Shown here: piece after piece, positions 7,797-15,811 of the stretch
How the letters are laid out: every line of letters begins with the position of its first letter
How positions within the stretch are numbered: the stretch's first letter is position 1
Origin: an uncultured Lachnospiraceae bacterium
GTDB lineage: Bacteria > Bacillota > Clostridia > Lachnospirales > Lachnospiraceae
NCBI GenBank assembly: GCA_947594085.1
Contig: CANQEB010000017.1
Coordinates: 1-17,490, forward strand
Reading direction: 5' to 3'
DNA length: 17,490 bases
Notes under the pieces: generated by a model
Databases searched by the model: none
What the model was told of the DNA's origin: nothing
What the model saw: the letters and a program-made list of their open reading frames with translations, nothing else
Position numbers and translations under genes: made by a program

Positions 7797-8450
7797 ATGA
7801 AAACAGTATTGTTGATTGGACTTGGAAGATTCGGAAGGCATATCGCGAGGAAGCTTTCAGAGCTGCGCCACCAGGTGATGGCGGTGGATAAGTCAGAGGA
7901 GCGTGTGAATCAGGTGTTGCCCTACGTGACGAACGCGCAGATCGGGGACAGCACGGATCGGGCGTTTCTGGAGACGCTCGGTGTGCGGGATTTCGACGTC
8001 TGTATCGTGGCGATCGGGGACGATTTTCAGAGCTCCCTGGAGACGACGTCTCTCGTCAAAGAGCTCGGCGCGAAACTCGTAGTCTCCAGGGCTGCACGCG
8101 ACGTCCACGAAAAATTCCTTCTGCGCAACGGCGCGGATGAGGTTGTCTATCCGGAGAAGCAGCTTGCGTCCTGGACGGCAATCCGCTACAGCTCGGATCA
8201 CCTTCTGGATTATATCGAGTTGAGTGAGGAGTATGCAGTGTATGAAGTCGAGGTGCCGAAGATATGGTTTGGCAGGACGATCGGCGAGCTCGAGATTCGC
8301 AGGAAATATGGCATGAATGTCATGGGGGTCCGCAGGGAGAAGGGCGGAAAGCTGGATCTGAACGTCACGCCGCAGCTTTGCTTTGAGGAGGGCATGACGG
8401 TGCTGATCCTGGGGAACCGCCGGGAGGTACAGAAGTACTTTCGCATATAG
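7797..8450 (+). CDS. ktrA: KtrA/TrkA-type RCK regulatory subunit of K+ uptake
   Basis: A 217-residue cytoplasmic protein that forms the ring gating the membrane subunit. Residues 1-120 are a Rossmann RCK_N domain beginning LLIGLGRFGRHIA (GxGxxG nucleotide loop) with an acidic residue at the end of the second strand (AVDKSEE); residues about 135-217 are RCK_C, a domain that in Firmicutes often binds c-di-AMP. It starts 157 nt after the channel gene, and that gap holds no clear promoter or terminator, so co-transcription is likely. The ribosome site GGAAAGG lies about 10 nt upstream of the ATG. Confidence 0.94.
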   Translation: MKTVLLIGLGRFGRHIARKLSELRHQVMAVDKSEERVNQVLPYVTNAQIGDSTDRAFLETLGVRDFDVCIVAIGDDFQSSLETTSLVKELGAKLVVSRAARDVHEKFLLRNGADEVVYPEKQLASWTAIRYSSDHLLDYIELSEEYAVYEVEVPKIWFGRTIGELEIRRKYGMNVMGVRREKGGKLDLNVTPQLCFEEGMTVLILGNRREVQKYFRI

Positions 8451-8486
8451 TCGGAGGCGGCATTGCGAGGAGAAGGGGGCATTGAC

Positions 8487-8876
8487 ATGACAGACGTATT
8501 ATTGTTAGGCATTTTTGTTCTGTGTATTGTGACAGGATATATCGCAGTGAGAAAAAGCGGAGGATTTCTGGAACTTATTTTATTCCACAATCCCAAAGTG
8601 TGGTATAATCACGAAAAGAATCCCACCGATGCCGATTCGGTGTCGGATGAGAAATCTGCGGTCTCAGAAAGACAAGGGATTTCCAGGCTGGACAAGGTTC
8701 AAGGGAAGTATCACCTTGGTAGGAAGAAAAACTACAGGGCGAAGGACGATGGGACAAAGGGCTATAGAGCGAAGGATTACAGGACAAACGACTACAGCGC
8801 GAATGATTACAGGGTGAAGAATTACAGGCCAAAGGATTATAAGGCAGGAATCAAGCATGAGTGGAAAACAAACTGA
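8487..8876 (+). CDS. Small one-TM protein with pentapeptide repeat tail, between ktrA and kdpD
   Basis: A 129-residue protein. Residues 3-21 are one hydrophobic helix (LLLGIFVLCIVTGYIAV) followed by KSGGFLE, giving an N-out/C-in signal-anchor appearance. The middle is polar, and residues 82-121 are eight consecutive pentapeptides of the form [D/N/G]-Y-R-x-[K/N] coded by 15-bp repeats, strongly basic and tyrosine rich. The start at 8487 has a GAGGAG-like site about 15 nt upstream and a GGGGG closer; an ATG at 8463 would add 8 residues. It overlaps the kdpD-like gene by 20 nt. A good extended -10 promoter lies inside the gene at 8604, so only the membrane-anchor part may matter. Function unknown; position suggests a role with the K+ system. 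Confidence 0.6.
   Translation: MTDVLLLGIFVLCIVTGYIAVRKSGGFLELILFHNPKVWYNHEKNPTDADSVSDEKSAVSERQGISRLDKVQGKYHLGRKKNYRAKDDGTKGYRAKDYRTNDYSANDYRVKNYRPKDYKAGIKHEWKTN
8601..8609 (+). promoter_or_regulatory. Putative internal promoter for the kdpDE-like pair
   Basis: TGGTATAAT gives an extended -10 with a perfect TATAAT (8604-8609); no good -35 is at the right distance (TATTCC with 17 nt). The same TGGTAT start of the -10 region occurs in the nagB and hybrid-kinase promoters of this window, which supports it. It would drive the sensor kinase gene with about 240 nt of leader containing the 15-bp repeats. Confidence 0.45.
8730..8849 (+). repeat. Eight 15-bp tandem repeats in frame
   Basis: Units start at 8730, 8745, 8760, 8775, 8790, 8805, 8820 and 8835, consensus close to GATTACAGGGCGAAG. 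They code NYRAK, DDGTK, GYRAK, DYRTN, DYSAN, DYRVK, NYRPK and DYKAG. Differences between units show the array is not a very recent expansion, and substitutions largely preserve the Tyr and basic pattern. Confidence 0.92.
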
Positions 8877-10803
8877 GGCGGTGCAGGATATGGCCGGCGT
8901 TGTCGGGCGGTCGGGCGACCGTGCGGGGAATCATATGGGAGATCATGCGGGAGATCAGACCAGAGAGCATATTCTGGTCTGTCTGTCTTCTGCACCTTCC
9001 AACGCGAAGATTATCCGGACGGCGGCACGGATGGCGCAGGCATACCAGGGAACGCTGACGGCGCTCTTTGTGGAGACGCCGGAGTTCGCTTCGGCCGGCA
9101 CCGAGGATCACGACCGTCTGCAGGCGAACACGCGGTTGGCGCAGGAGCTGGGCGCGGTCACGGAGCATGTCGCCGGGGACGACATAGCATTTCGGATTGC
9201 TGAATTCTCACGGCTCAACGGTGTGACGAAGATCGTGGTTGGCCGGAGTAATGTGGCGAGCCGGCGATTTCCGGGGAGGCGGGCGTTGACCGACCGGCTG
9301 ATTGCCTTTGCACCGAACACAGAGATCTACATCATTCCAGACAGCCTCACGGATTCAGACTACCGTGTGCGCAAAAAACGCTCCGGGAAGCCGATGTTTA
9401 GCCTGCTCGACACGGTGAAAAGCATTATTTCCCTGGTGATGGCTACGAGCTTGAGTCTGTTATTCTACAGATGGGGGCTTTCGGATGCCAATATTATCAC
9501 GGTGTACATTCTTGGTGTTTTGATCACCTCCGTTGTGACAGATCACATGGTCTACGGGGTTTTGGCATCGGTGGCCAGCGTGTTTATTTTCAACTATCTG
9601 TTCACGTACCCACGTTATACGCTGCTGGCCTACGACATCGGCTATCCGATGACGTTTCTCGTCATGCTGCTAGCGTCGCTTCTGACCGGAACGCTGGCGG
9701 CGCGGATGAAGAATCTTGCGTACCAGTCGGCCAGGAGCGCTTATCGCACCAAGATCCTGCTCGACACAAATCAATCTCTTCAGCATGCGGCAGGCAGGGA
9801 GGCGATTGTCCACGCGACGGCAGATCAGCTCTCGAAGCTGACTGGCCGGGACGTAGAGATCTATCTTCCGGAGAACTGCGACCTGGAGCAGCTTTTGTCA
9901 GGGGAAGATTCGGACGAACGGCTCTGCTGCCCGATTAGGCTCGGCGGTGTGCTTTATGGCGTCGCTGCCATCGATGTGAAGGGCAATCCGGTGGACGCAT
10001 TCGAGAACGGGATTTTGATGTCAATCCTGGGAGAATGCGCGCTTGCGATGGAGAATGAGAAGAATGCGCGGGAGAAGGAGGACGCGGCCGTGCTGGCACA
10101 GAACGAGCAGCTCCGCGCAAATCTTTTGCGCACGATCTCACACGATTTGCGGACACCGCTGACATCCATTTCCGGCAATGCAAGTAATCTGATGACGAAT
10201 GGAAAGGATTTTGACGAGACGACGAAGCAGCAGCTCTACACGGATATCTACGATGATTCCATGTGGCTGATCAACCTGGTCGAGAATCTGCTTTCGGTCA
10301 CCCGAATGGAAGGAGAAGGGGTGAAGCTTCACAGGGATGCGGAGCTGATGGATGAAGTCATCGCGGAGGCGCTGCGGCATATCGACCGCAGGCGGTCAGA
10401 ACACACAATTGCCGTACAGAATGAGAACGAGCTGCTTTTGGTCCAGATGGACGCAAGGTTGATTGTGCAGGTGATTATCAATCTTGTGAACAATGCCATC
10501 AAATATACACAACAGGGTTCTGCGATTACAATCTCCGTGCGAGAGGAGAACCATATGGCGGTGGTCTGCGTCGCCGACGATGGTCCGGGGATCCCGGATG
10601 GGATGAAGCCTCAGATTTTTGATCTGTTCTACACAGGAGAGCATCCGGTGACGGATGGAAGGCGCAGCATGGGCCTTGGGCTTGCCTTGTGCAAGTCGAT
10701 CGTGACGGCGCACGGCGGGGCGATCACTGTAGCCGACGCAGAGCCGCATGGGGCGGTCTTTACATTTACATTGCCGATCAAGGAGGTACAGCTTCATGAA
10801 TAA
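8857..10803 (+). CDS. kdpD: KdpD-like sensor histidine kinase lacking the N-terminal KdpD domain
   Basis: A 648-residue membrane kinase; full KdpD is about 890. Order: low-complexity Gly/His/Asp start (18-35); USP-like domain (about 37-150); DUF4118 four-helix membrane part (187-286); GAF-like region (about 300-400); HisKA with SHDLRTPLTS and phospho-acceptor His429; HATPase_c with NLVNNAIKYT, DDGPGIPDG and SMGLGLALCKS. The N-terminal Walker-containing KdpD sensor domain is missing. In S. aureus KdpD the USP domain binds c-di-AMP through SxS-X20-FTAxY; here SSAPS (44-48) and LTALF (67-71) are in the matching places but only partly fit. It overlaps the previous gene by 20 nt and the regulator gene by 8 nt. 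No kdpFABC is present, so it probably controls the neighbouring Ktr genes or a distant target. Confidence 0.9.
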   Translation: MSGKQTEAVQDMAGVVGRSGDRAGNHMGDHAGDQTREHILVCLSSAPSNAKIIRTAARMAQAYQGTLTALFVETPEFASAGTEDHDRLQANTRLAQELGAVTEHVAGDDIAFRIAEFSRLNGVTKIVVGRSNVASRRFPGRRALTDRLIAFAPNTEIYIIPDSLTDSDYRVRKKRSGKPMFSLLDTVKSIISLVMATSLSLLFYRWGLSDANIITVYILGVLITSVVTDHMVYGVLASVASVFIFNYLFTYPRYTLLAYDIGYPMTFLVMLLASLLTGTLAARMKNLAYQSARSAYRTKILLDTNQSLQHAAGREAIVHATADQLSKLTGRDVEIYLPENCDLEQLLSGEDSDERLCCPIRLGGVLYGVAAIDVKGNPVDAFENGILMSILGECALAMENEKNAREKEDAAVLAQNEQLRANLLRTISHDLRTPLTSISGNASNLMTNGKDFDETTKQQLYTDIYDDSMWLINLVENLLSVTRMEGEGVKLHRDAELMDEVIAEALRHIDRRRSEHTIAVQNENELLLVQMDARLIVQVIINLVNNAIKYTQQGSAITISVREENHMAVVCVADDGPGIPDGMKPQIFDLFYTGEHPVTDGRRSMGLGLALCKSIVTAHGGAITVADAEPHGAVFTFTLPIKEVQLHE

Positions 10804-11494
10804 ATTTCTTGTGCTTGTGATCGAGGACGATGCACCGGTTCGCAACCTGATCACGACGACGTTGAAAACACATGACTATCGCTATCTGACCGCGGAGAAC
10901 GGAGAGAATGCAATCCTACAGGTGACGTCCCACAACCCGGATGTGATTCTCCTGGATCTTGGCCTTCCGGATATGGATGGTGTGGAGGTCATAAAAAAGA
11001 TCCGTAGCTGGTCGAACACGCCAATCATCGTGATCAGTGCGAGAAGCGAGGACACAGACAAGATCGACGCGCTGGACGCGGGGGCGGATGATTACCTGAC
11101 GAAGCCCTTTTCCGTGGAAGAGCTGTTAGCGCGGCTGAGGGTGACTCAGCGCCATTTCGCGATCATGAAGCAGGAGAAGGACAATGATGCCATCTTTGAG
11201 AACGGCGATCTGAAAATTGATTACGCGGCCGGATGTGCTTGGCTTGCGGGAGCGGAGCTTCACCTGACGCCAATCGAATATAAATTGCTCTGTCTGCTCT
11301 CGAAAAATATGGGCAAGGTGTTGACGCACACCTATATCACACAGCAGATCTGGGGGAGCAGCTGGGAGAATGATGTCGCTTCTCTTCGCGTGTTTATGGC
11401 CACGCTGCGCAAAAAGCTAGAGAGCGGACCGGCGGGAAAACAGTATATTCAGACTCATATTGGGATCGGTTACCGCATGCTTCGGGTAGAGTGA
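10796..11494 (+). CDS. kdpE: KdpE-like OmpR-family response regulator
   Basis: A 232-residue DNA-binding regulator. The receiver domain (1-120) has the acidic pair at 11-12, phospho-acceptor Asp54 in LLDLGLPDMDG, and Lys in YLTKPF. The C-terminal winged helix (about 130-230) has the usual LTPIEYKLLCLL, RVFMATLRKKLE and GIGYRM. It should be phosphorylated by the overlapping KdpD-like kinase. The start at 10796 is fixed by AGGAGG at 10781-10786 and overlaps the kinase stop by 8 nt; the longer open frame to 10748 only reads kinase sequence out of frame. Candidate targets are the TTNACA repeats at 6178-6216. An intrinsic terminator follows. Confidence 0.94.
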   Translation: MNKFLVLVIEDDAPVRNLITTTLKTHDYRYLTAENGENAILQVTSHNPDVILLDLGLPDMDGVEVIKKIRSWSNTPIIVISARSEDTDKIDALDAGADDYLTKPFSVEELLARLRVTQRHFAIMKQEKDNDAIFENGDLKIDYAAGCAWLAGAELHLTPIEYKLLCLLSKNMGKVLTHTYITQQIWGSSWENDVASLRVFMATLRKKLESGPAGKQYIQTHIGIGYRMLRVE

Positions 11495-11524
11495 ACGATT
11501 GAGCTGAGATGATCGATACAATTG

Positions 11525-11557
11525 GGCGCGAACAAGTACGTTTGCGCCTTACTTTTT
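11525..11557 (+). terminator. Intrinsic terminator after kdpE
   Basis: GGCGCGAAC (11525-11533) pairs with GTTTGCGCC (11540-11548), nine base pairs with one G-U, loop of 6 nt, followed by TTACTTTTT. It closes the potassium cluster. Confidence 0.85.
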
Positions 11558-11578
11558 GTGTCTAATTGCAATTTTTTG

Positions 11579-11607
11579 GTGACATCTCTGTCAGAAAATG
11601 GTATGAT
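11579..11607 (+). promoter_or_regulatory. Promoter of the hybrid kinase/ABC exporter operon
   Basis: GTGACA (11579-11584), 17 nt, TATGAT (11602-11607), with TGG before the -10. Transcription would begin near 11614, about 29 nt before the start codon of the hybrid kinase gene. Confidence 0.7.
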
Positions 11608-11642
11608 AAAACCAAATTATCAAGGGTTTCGGAGGGCCTGCT

Positions 11643-13772
11643 ATGAGCAGTCGCGAGAACGATTTCAAATTAACGGAGTATGATCTGTCCGGCTTCGGGA
11701 ACTTTGAGTACATTAAGCACTTTGCCGATGAGATGCCGGGCGGATTTTTCATTTACCGCGCAACAGGTAATGAAGATATTTTATATGCCAACGATGCGAT
11801 GGTGCGTATCTTCGGCTGCGATACGATGCGTGAATTCCGCGAGTGGACAGGAAATTCTTTCAGGGGGATCGTGCATCCGGACGATCTGGACGCGGTGGAG
11901 AAGAGCATTGCCGAACAAATTCAGAACAGCCAGTATGATCTGGATTATGTGGAGTATCGGATTATCTGTAAGGACGGCGGGATACGCTGGGTGGATGACT
12001 ATGGCCATTTCGTGGAAAACGACGAGGGTGGCATTTTCTACGTGTTTATCGGAGACGCGACAGAGAAGAAGAACCGCCTGATGGAGGAGCGCCTGGCCTG
12101 GCAGAAGGAGAGCTCGCAGAGGGAAGAGAAATGGAAAAACCAGGTTGAGGTGTACAGCAAGGAGCTTGAGTCGATCAGCCGGGAGCATTTCAGACGGCTG
12201 GAGGTGATCGAGGGCCTTAGCATCGACTATGCCTCGATTTTGTACGTAGATCTGAGGGAGGATTGGATCCGGACATATCGCCTGAGTGAGCAATTCCAGG
12301 CTCTGTTTGGAGAAGAGAAAAAGCTGTCCGGAGTCAGGCAGTGCATGGAACGCTATATAGACAGATGGGTTCATCCGGAGGATCGGGAAATGTTTTTGGA
12401 TGCGATTGCCCCTGAGAACATTGGGAAGAAGCTGTTCAACAGGAATGCGTTTCAGATCCACTATCGCATTCTGGTGGAGGGCCGTGAGGCCTATCGGCAG
12501 ATGCACGTGGTAAATGTAGGAAAAGAGCCGCAGATTACGCAGGTTGTTCTGGGAACTCGCAGCGTGGACAATGAGGTGCGGCATGAGCTGGAGCAGAGGC
12601 GCGTCCTCGAAGAGGCGCTTGAGCAGGCGAAGGCGGCGAATGTTGCCAAGAATGCGTTCCTTGCGAATATGTCACATGATCTGCGAACGCCGATGAATGC
12701 AATCATGGGGTTTGCGCAGCTTGCAAGGCAGCACAGGGATGATCCGGAAAAGGTCCGTGGCTGTATGGACGGGATCGAGGAATCCGGGAAATTGCTGCTG
12801 CAGTTATTTGACGATGTGCTTGAGATCACGAAAATCGAGTCGGAGCAGATCCGGATTGAGGAGTCAGAGGGAAATCTGGGTGAGATTATCGACCATGTGT
12901 GTAGTGAAGTGCAGCCTAAGGCCCTTGCAAAGAAGATTTCGCTTGCGTGCAGTGCATCCGGAATCAAGCATCACGATGTCTTTGTAGATGCGGAGAAGCT
13001 GACCGAGATTCTTATGCATCTTGTCCGCAACGCACTCAAATATACGCGGGAGGGCGGAAATGTATGGGTCACCGCGGAGGAGACGAAGCGACTGTCGGAT
13101 AACTACGCAATCTACCGCTTTGTCGTTGAGGACACCGGGATCGGGATCAGCGAAAAATTTATTCCTCATATTTTTGAACCGTTCGAGCGCGAGAAAAATA
13201 CGACGATGAGCGGGGTGCAGGGGACAGGCCTTGGCCTTGCGATCACGAAGAACATTATCGACCGGATGGGTGGGACGATTGAGACTGCGAGCAAGGTGGG
13301 TCAGGGAAGCCGCTTTACGGTCACGCTGAGCTTTCGGCTGAATCATATGCATGACAAGAGCGAGGAGCGCCGGGAGAGCACACTGGATCGCTTGAGGAGG
13401 GGTCAGAAGATCCTCCTTGTGGAAGATAATGAGATCAATCGTGAAATCGAGGTGGAGCTGCTGCGCTGTGCCGGTTTCCAGGTAGACACGGCGGTTGACG
13501 GCAATATGGCGGCGAACGCTGTGCGCAATTCGATGCCGGGAGATTATGCACTTGTGTTGATGGATATTCAGATGCCGGTGGTGGATGGTTATCAGGCGGC
13601 ACGTCTGATTCGCAGCATCCCGGATCCGGAACTTTCCGGAATTCCGATCGTCGCGTTGTCTGCAAACGCGTTCGACGAGGACAGACGACAGTCGATCAAG
13701 AGTGGGATGAACGCGCATATGGCGAAGCCCGTGAACATGCCACGGTTGATTGAATTGCTGGAGGAGTTATGA
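11643..13772 (+). CDS. Soluble PAS-PAS hybrid histidine kinase with C-terminal receiver
   Basis: A 709-residue protein without membrane segments or signal peptide. Order: PAS (about 25-140, with VHPDD and YRIICKDGGIRWVDDYG typical of PAS_3); coiled-coil linker (about 140-180); second, degenerate PAS-like part (about 185-315, WVHPEDREMF); coiled coil; HisKA with NMSHDLRTPMNAIMGF and His345; HATPase_c with Asn463 in RNALKYT, DTGIGI and GTGLGLAITKN; receiver (589-705) with LLVEDNEINRE and phospho-acceptor Asp641 in LMDIQMPVVDGY. This is the build of a phosphorelay kinase, yet no HPt protein or DNA-binding partner is in the window. GGAGGG at 11631-11636 supports the start. Its stop overlaps the start of the ABC gene by 4 nt (ATGA), so the two are translationally coupled. 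The signal is unknown. Confidence 0.92.
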   Translation: MSSRENDFKLTEYDLSGFGNFEYIKHFADEMPGGFFIYRATGNEDILYANDAMVRIFGCDTMREFREWTGNSFRGIVHPDDLDAVEKSIAEQIQNSQYDLDYVEYRIICKDGGIRWVDDYGHFVENDEGGIFYVFIGDATEKKNRLMEERLAWQKESSQREEKWKNQVEVYSKELESISREHFRRLEVIEGLSIDYASILYVDLREDWIRTYRLSEQFQALFGEEKKLSGVRQCMERYIDRWVHPEDREMFLDAIAPENIGKKLFNRNAFQIHYRILVEGREAYRQMHVVNVGKEPQITQVVLGTRSVDNEVRHELEQRRVLEEALEQAKAANVAKNAFLANMSHDLRTPMNAIMGFAQLARQHRDDPEKVRGCMDGIEESGKLLLQLFDDVLEITKIESEQIRIEESEGNLGEIIDHVCSEVQPKALAKKISLACSASGIKHHDVFVDAEKLTEILMHLVRNALKYTREGGNVWVTAEETKRLSDNYAIYRFVVEDTGIGISEKFIPHIFEPFEREKNTTMSGVQGTGLGLAITKNIIDRMGGTIETASKVGQGSRFTVTLSFRLNHMHDKSEERRESTLDRLRRGQKILLVEDNEINREIEVELLRCAGFQVDTAVDGNMAANAVRNSMPGDYALVLMDIQMPVVDGYQAARLIRSIPDPELSGIPIVALSANAFDEDRRQSIKSGMNAHMAKPVNMPRLIELLEEL

Positions 13773-15724
13773 GACTATTCTTCAATTATCTGAAGCCGTA
13801 TCGGAGATCGATCGGCATTGTTGTGCTGCTGAAGCTGCTTGCGACGATGACAGAGCTTTTGCTTCCATATATTCTTGAGCATATCATCGATGTCACGGTT
13901 CCCACAGGTATTCTGCACGAGATTTTTCTGTGGGGATTTCTGATGATCGCTACGGCGTTCGTGACGCGCGCGCTGAACATTGCGGGCAACCGAAGGGCTG
14001 TGGAGAATGCCCACAATGTTTCCTACAATATCAGACAGGATCTGTTTTCCCGGACGGCGAATCTGTCCGGGAATCAGTTTGATGCGCTCGGGCTTCCCAG
14101 CCTGATCAGCCGCATGACGAGCGATAGCTACAATGTGCAATCCTGTGCGCAAATGCTCCAGACGCTCTGCGTGCGCGCGCCGATCATGTTAGTCGGAGGC
14201 ATCATTGTCACGTTGATGATGGACAGGGCGCTTGCCTCGATCCTCTGCGTGATGCTGCCAATTCTTCTGCTGGTGATTCTCGGGGTCTCCCGTTATGGGA
14301 TCCCGCTCTACAACAAGGTGCAGCAGAGACTTGACGACGTCGTGCGCGTCATGCGCGAGAACATCAGTGGGATCCGTGTGGTCAAGGCGCTCTCGAAGAC
14401 GGAGTATGAGAAGAGGCGTTTTGCCGGGTACAATGATGCGATGGCGGACAGTGACATCAGGGCCGGGACGGTTATGGCGCTGCCTGGGCCCATTATGCAG
14501 CTGTGTCTGAATGTCGGGTTGACGCTCGTGGTGTTCCTCGGGGCGGTCCGTGTGAACAGCGGGGCGGCCCAGCCGGGTGTGATCCTTGCTTTCCTCACCT
14601 ATTTCAACATGGTCCTGCAGGGTGTCATGGGTCTGAACCGCATTTTCACGATGCTGAGCAAGGCGACGGCCTCCGCTGACCGCATTGCGCAGGTGCTTGA
14701 GACTCCGGAGGATCTCTGTGTGGTTGGAGAGGACGTGGCGAAGCGGCCATCCGGGGACGAGTTTATCCGCTTCGAGCATGTCAGCTTCCGATACGGGGAG
14801 GATGAAAATATTGCTGTACGAGGTTCAGGTTCGGAGTCGATGGACGACAGGCGGATGACACGGAAGAAGAAAGACAAAAGAGACAGCGCGGCGGAGGACA
14901 GAGAAGGCAGCGGCGGAAGAGACAGCGCGGCGGAGAATAGGGAAGGCAGCGGCGAAAGGGACAGCGCGGCAGAGAATAGGGAAGGCAGCGGCGAAAGGGA
15001 CAGCGCGGCTAAGACCGGCGCAACCGGCGTCAGGGAGAAGAGCTTGGACGACATCAGCTTCGCGCTCCGGCGGGGAGAGAGTTTGGGAATCATCGGACCG
15101 ACCGGCTGCGGAAAGACGACGATTATCAATCTGCTGATGCGCTTTTACGACGCACAGGAGGGCGGTATTTTTGTGGACGGCCGTGATGTGCGCACGTATC
15201 CGAAGGACGAGCTGCACCGCAGGTTCGGTGTGGTGTTCCAGAACGATATGGTATTCAATGATACCCTGCGACAGAACATTTCGTTCGGTCGGAATGTCAC
15301 AGAGGAAGAGCTGAAAGACGCGGTGCAGGATGCGATGGCTGCGGAGTACATAGACGGTCTGAAGGATGGACTGGATTATGTCGCAGATATCAAGGGCGCA
15401 AACCTTTCCGGCGGGCAGAAGCAGCGGCTGTTGATCGCGCGTGCGCTGGCGGCGGATCCGGAGATTCTGATTCTGGATGATTCCTCGTCCGCGCTGGATT
15501 ACAAGACGGATGCTGCGCTGCGAAAAGCTATTCTGGATCATCACAGGAACACGACGACAATCCTGATCGCCCAGCGCGTCAGCTCCGTGATGAACATGAC
15601 AAATATTCTCGTGATGGACGACGGGCGCTGCATCGGGTACGGCAGTCACGAACATCTGCTTGCTACCTGCCCTGAGTATAAAGATATCTATCACACACAG
15701 ATGGGCGCGCTTGAGGCAGGCTGA
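13769..15724 (+). CDS. ABC exporter half, degenerate-site subunit, with repeat insertion in the NBD
   Basis: A 651-residue type IV ABC exporter half: six membrane helices (1-300) and a nucleotide-binding domain (about 328-645). Motifs: A-loop region VSFRYGEDE, Walker A GPTGCGKTT (Lys449), LSGGQ (546-550), Walker B ILILDD with Asp571 where the catalytic Glu should be, and Gln602 in place of the switch His (IAQRV). These are marks of the inactive ATP site subunit in heterodimeric exporters such as TM287/288 or LmrCD; the partner follows. Between the A-loop region and Walker A lies an extra block of about 60 residues (roughly 351-415), very charged, with a 13-residue unit repeated 3.4 times. It keeps the frame and all motifs, so the protein is probably functional. 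Substrate unknown; the coupled sensor kinase suggests regulated export of a compound or peptide. Confidence 0.93.
   Translation: MRLFFNYLKPYRRSIGIVVLLKLLATMTELLLPYILEHIIDVTVPTGILHEIFLWGFLMIATAFVTRALNIAGNRRAVENAHNVSYNIRQDLFSRTANLSGNQFDALGLPSLISRMTSDSYNVQSCAQMLQTLCVRAPIMLVGGIIVTLMMDRALASILCVMLPILLLVILGVSRYGIPLYNKVQQRLDDVVRVMRENISGIRVVKALSKTEYEKRRFAGYNDAMADSDIRAGTVMALPGPIMQLCLNVGLTLVVFLGAVRVNSGAAQPGVILAFLTYFNMVLQGVMGLNRIFTMLSKATASADRIAQVLETPEDLCVVGEDVAKRPSGDEFIRFEHVSFRYGEDENIAVRGSGSESMDDRRMTRKKKDKRDSAAEDREGSGGRDSAAENREGSGERDSAAENREGSGERDSAAKTGATGVREKSLDDISFALRRGESLGIIGPTGCGKTTIINLLMRFYDAQEGGIFVDGRDVRTYPKDELHRRFGVVFQNDMVFNDTLRQNISFGRNVTEEELKDAVQDAMAAEYIDGLKDGLDYVADIKGANLSGGQKQRLLIARALAADPEILILDDSSSALDYKTDAALRKAILDHHRNTTTILIAQRVSSVMNMTNILVMDDGRCIGYGSHEHLLATCPEYKDIYHTQMGALEAG
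14879..15010 (+). repeat. 39-bp tandem repeats inside the ABC gene
   Basis: Three full units (14879-14917, 14918-14956, 14957-14995) and a partial fourth (14996-15010). Each codes RDSAAENREGSGE or a near copy; units 2 and 3 differ at only a few bases, pointing to recent duplication. Thirty-nine bp is 13 codons, so gain or loss of units keeps the frame. Confidence 0.95.
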
Positions 15725-15811
15725 GGCACTTGCTGCTGAAGACATGAGAATGTGATATGGGAAGCAGGCTGAAGCACTTGCTGCTGAAGCCGTGAGAACG
15801 TGATACAAGAG
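15716..15811 (+). repeat. 48-bp tandem duplication at the end of the first ABC gene
   Basis: Copies at 15716-15763 and 15764-15811 share GCAGGCTGA-GCACTTGCTG and CTGAAG, and differ at about ten positions; GCAG of a third copy begins at 15812. The first copy includes the last codons and stop of the ABC gene, and the second repeats that ending (GAAGCAGGCTGA) in the intergenic DNA. Confidence 0.88.
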
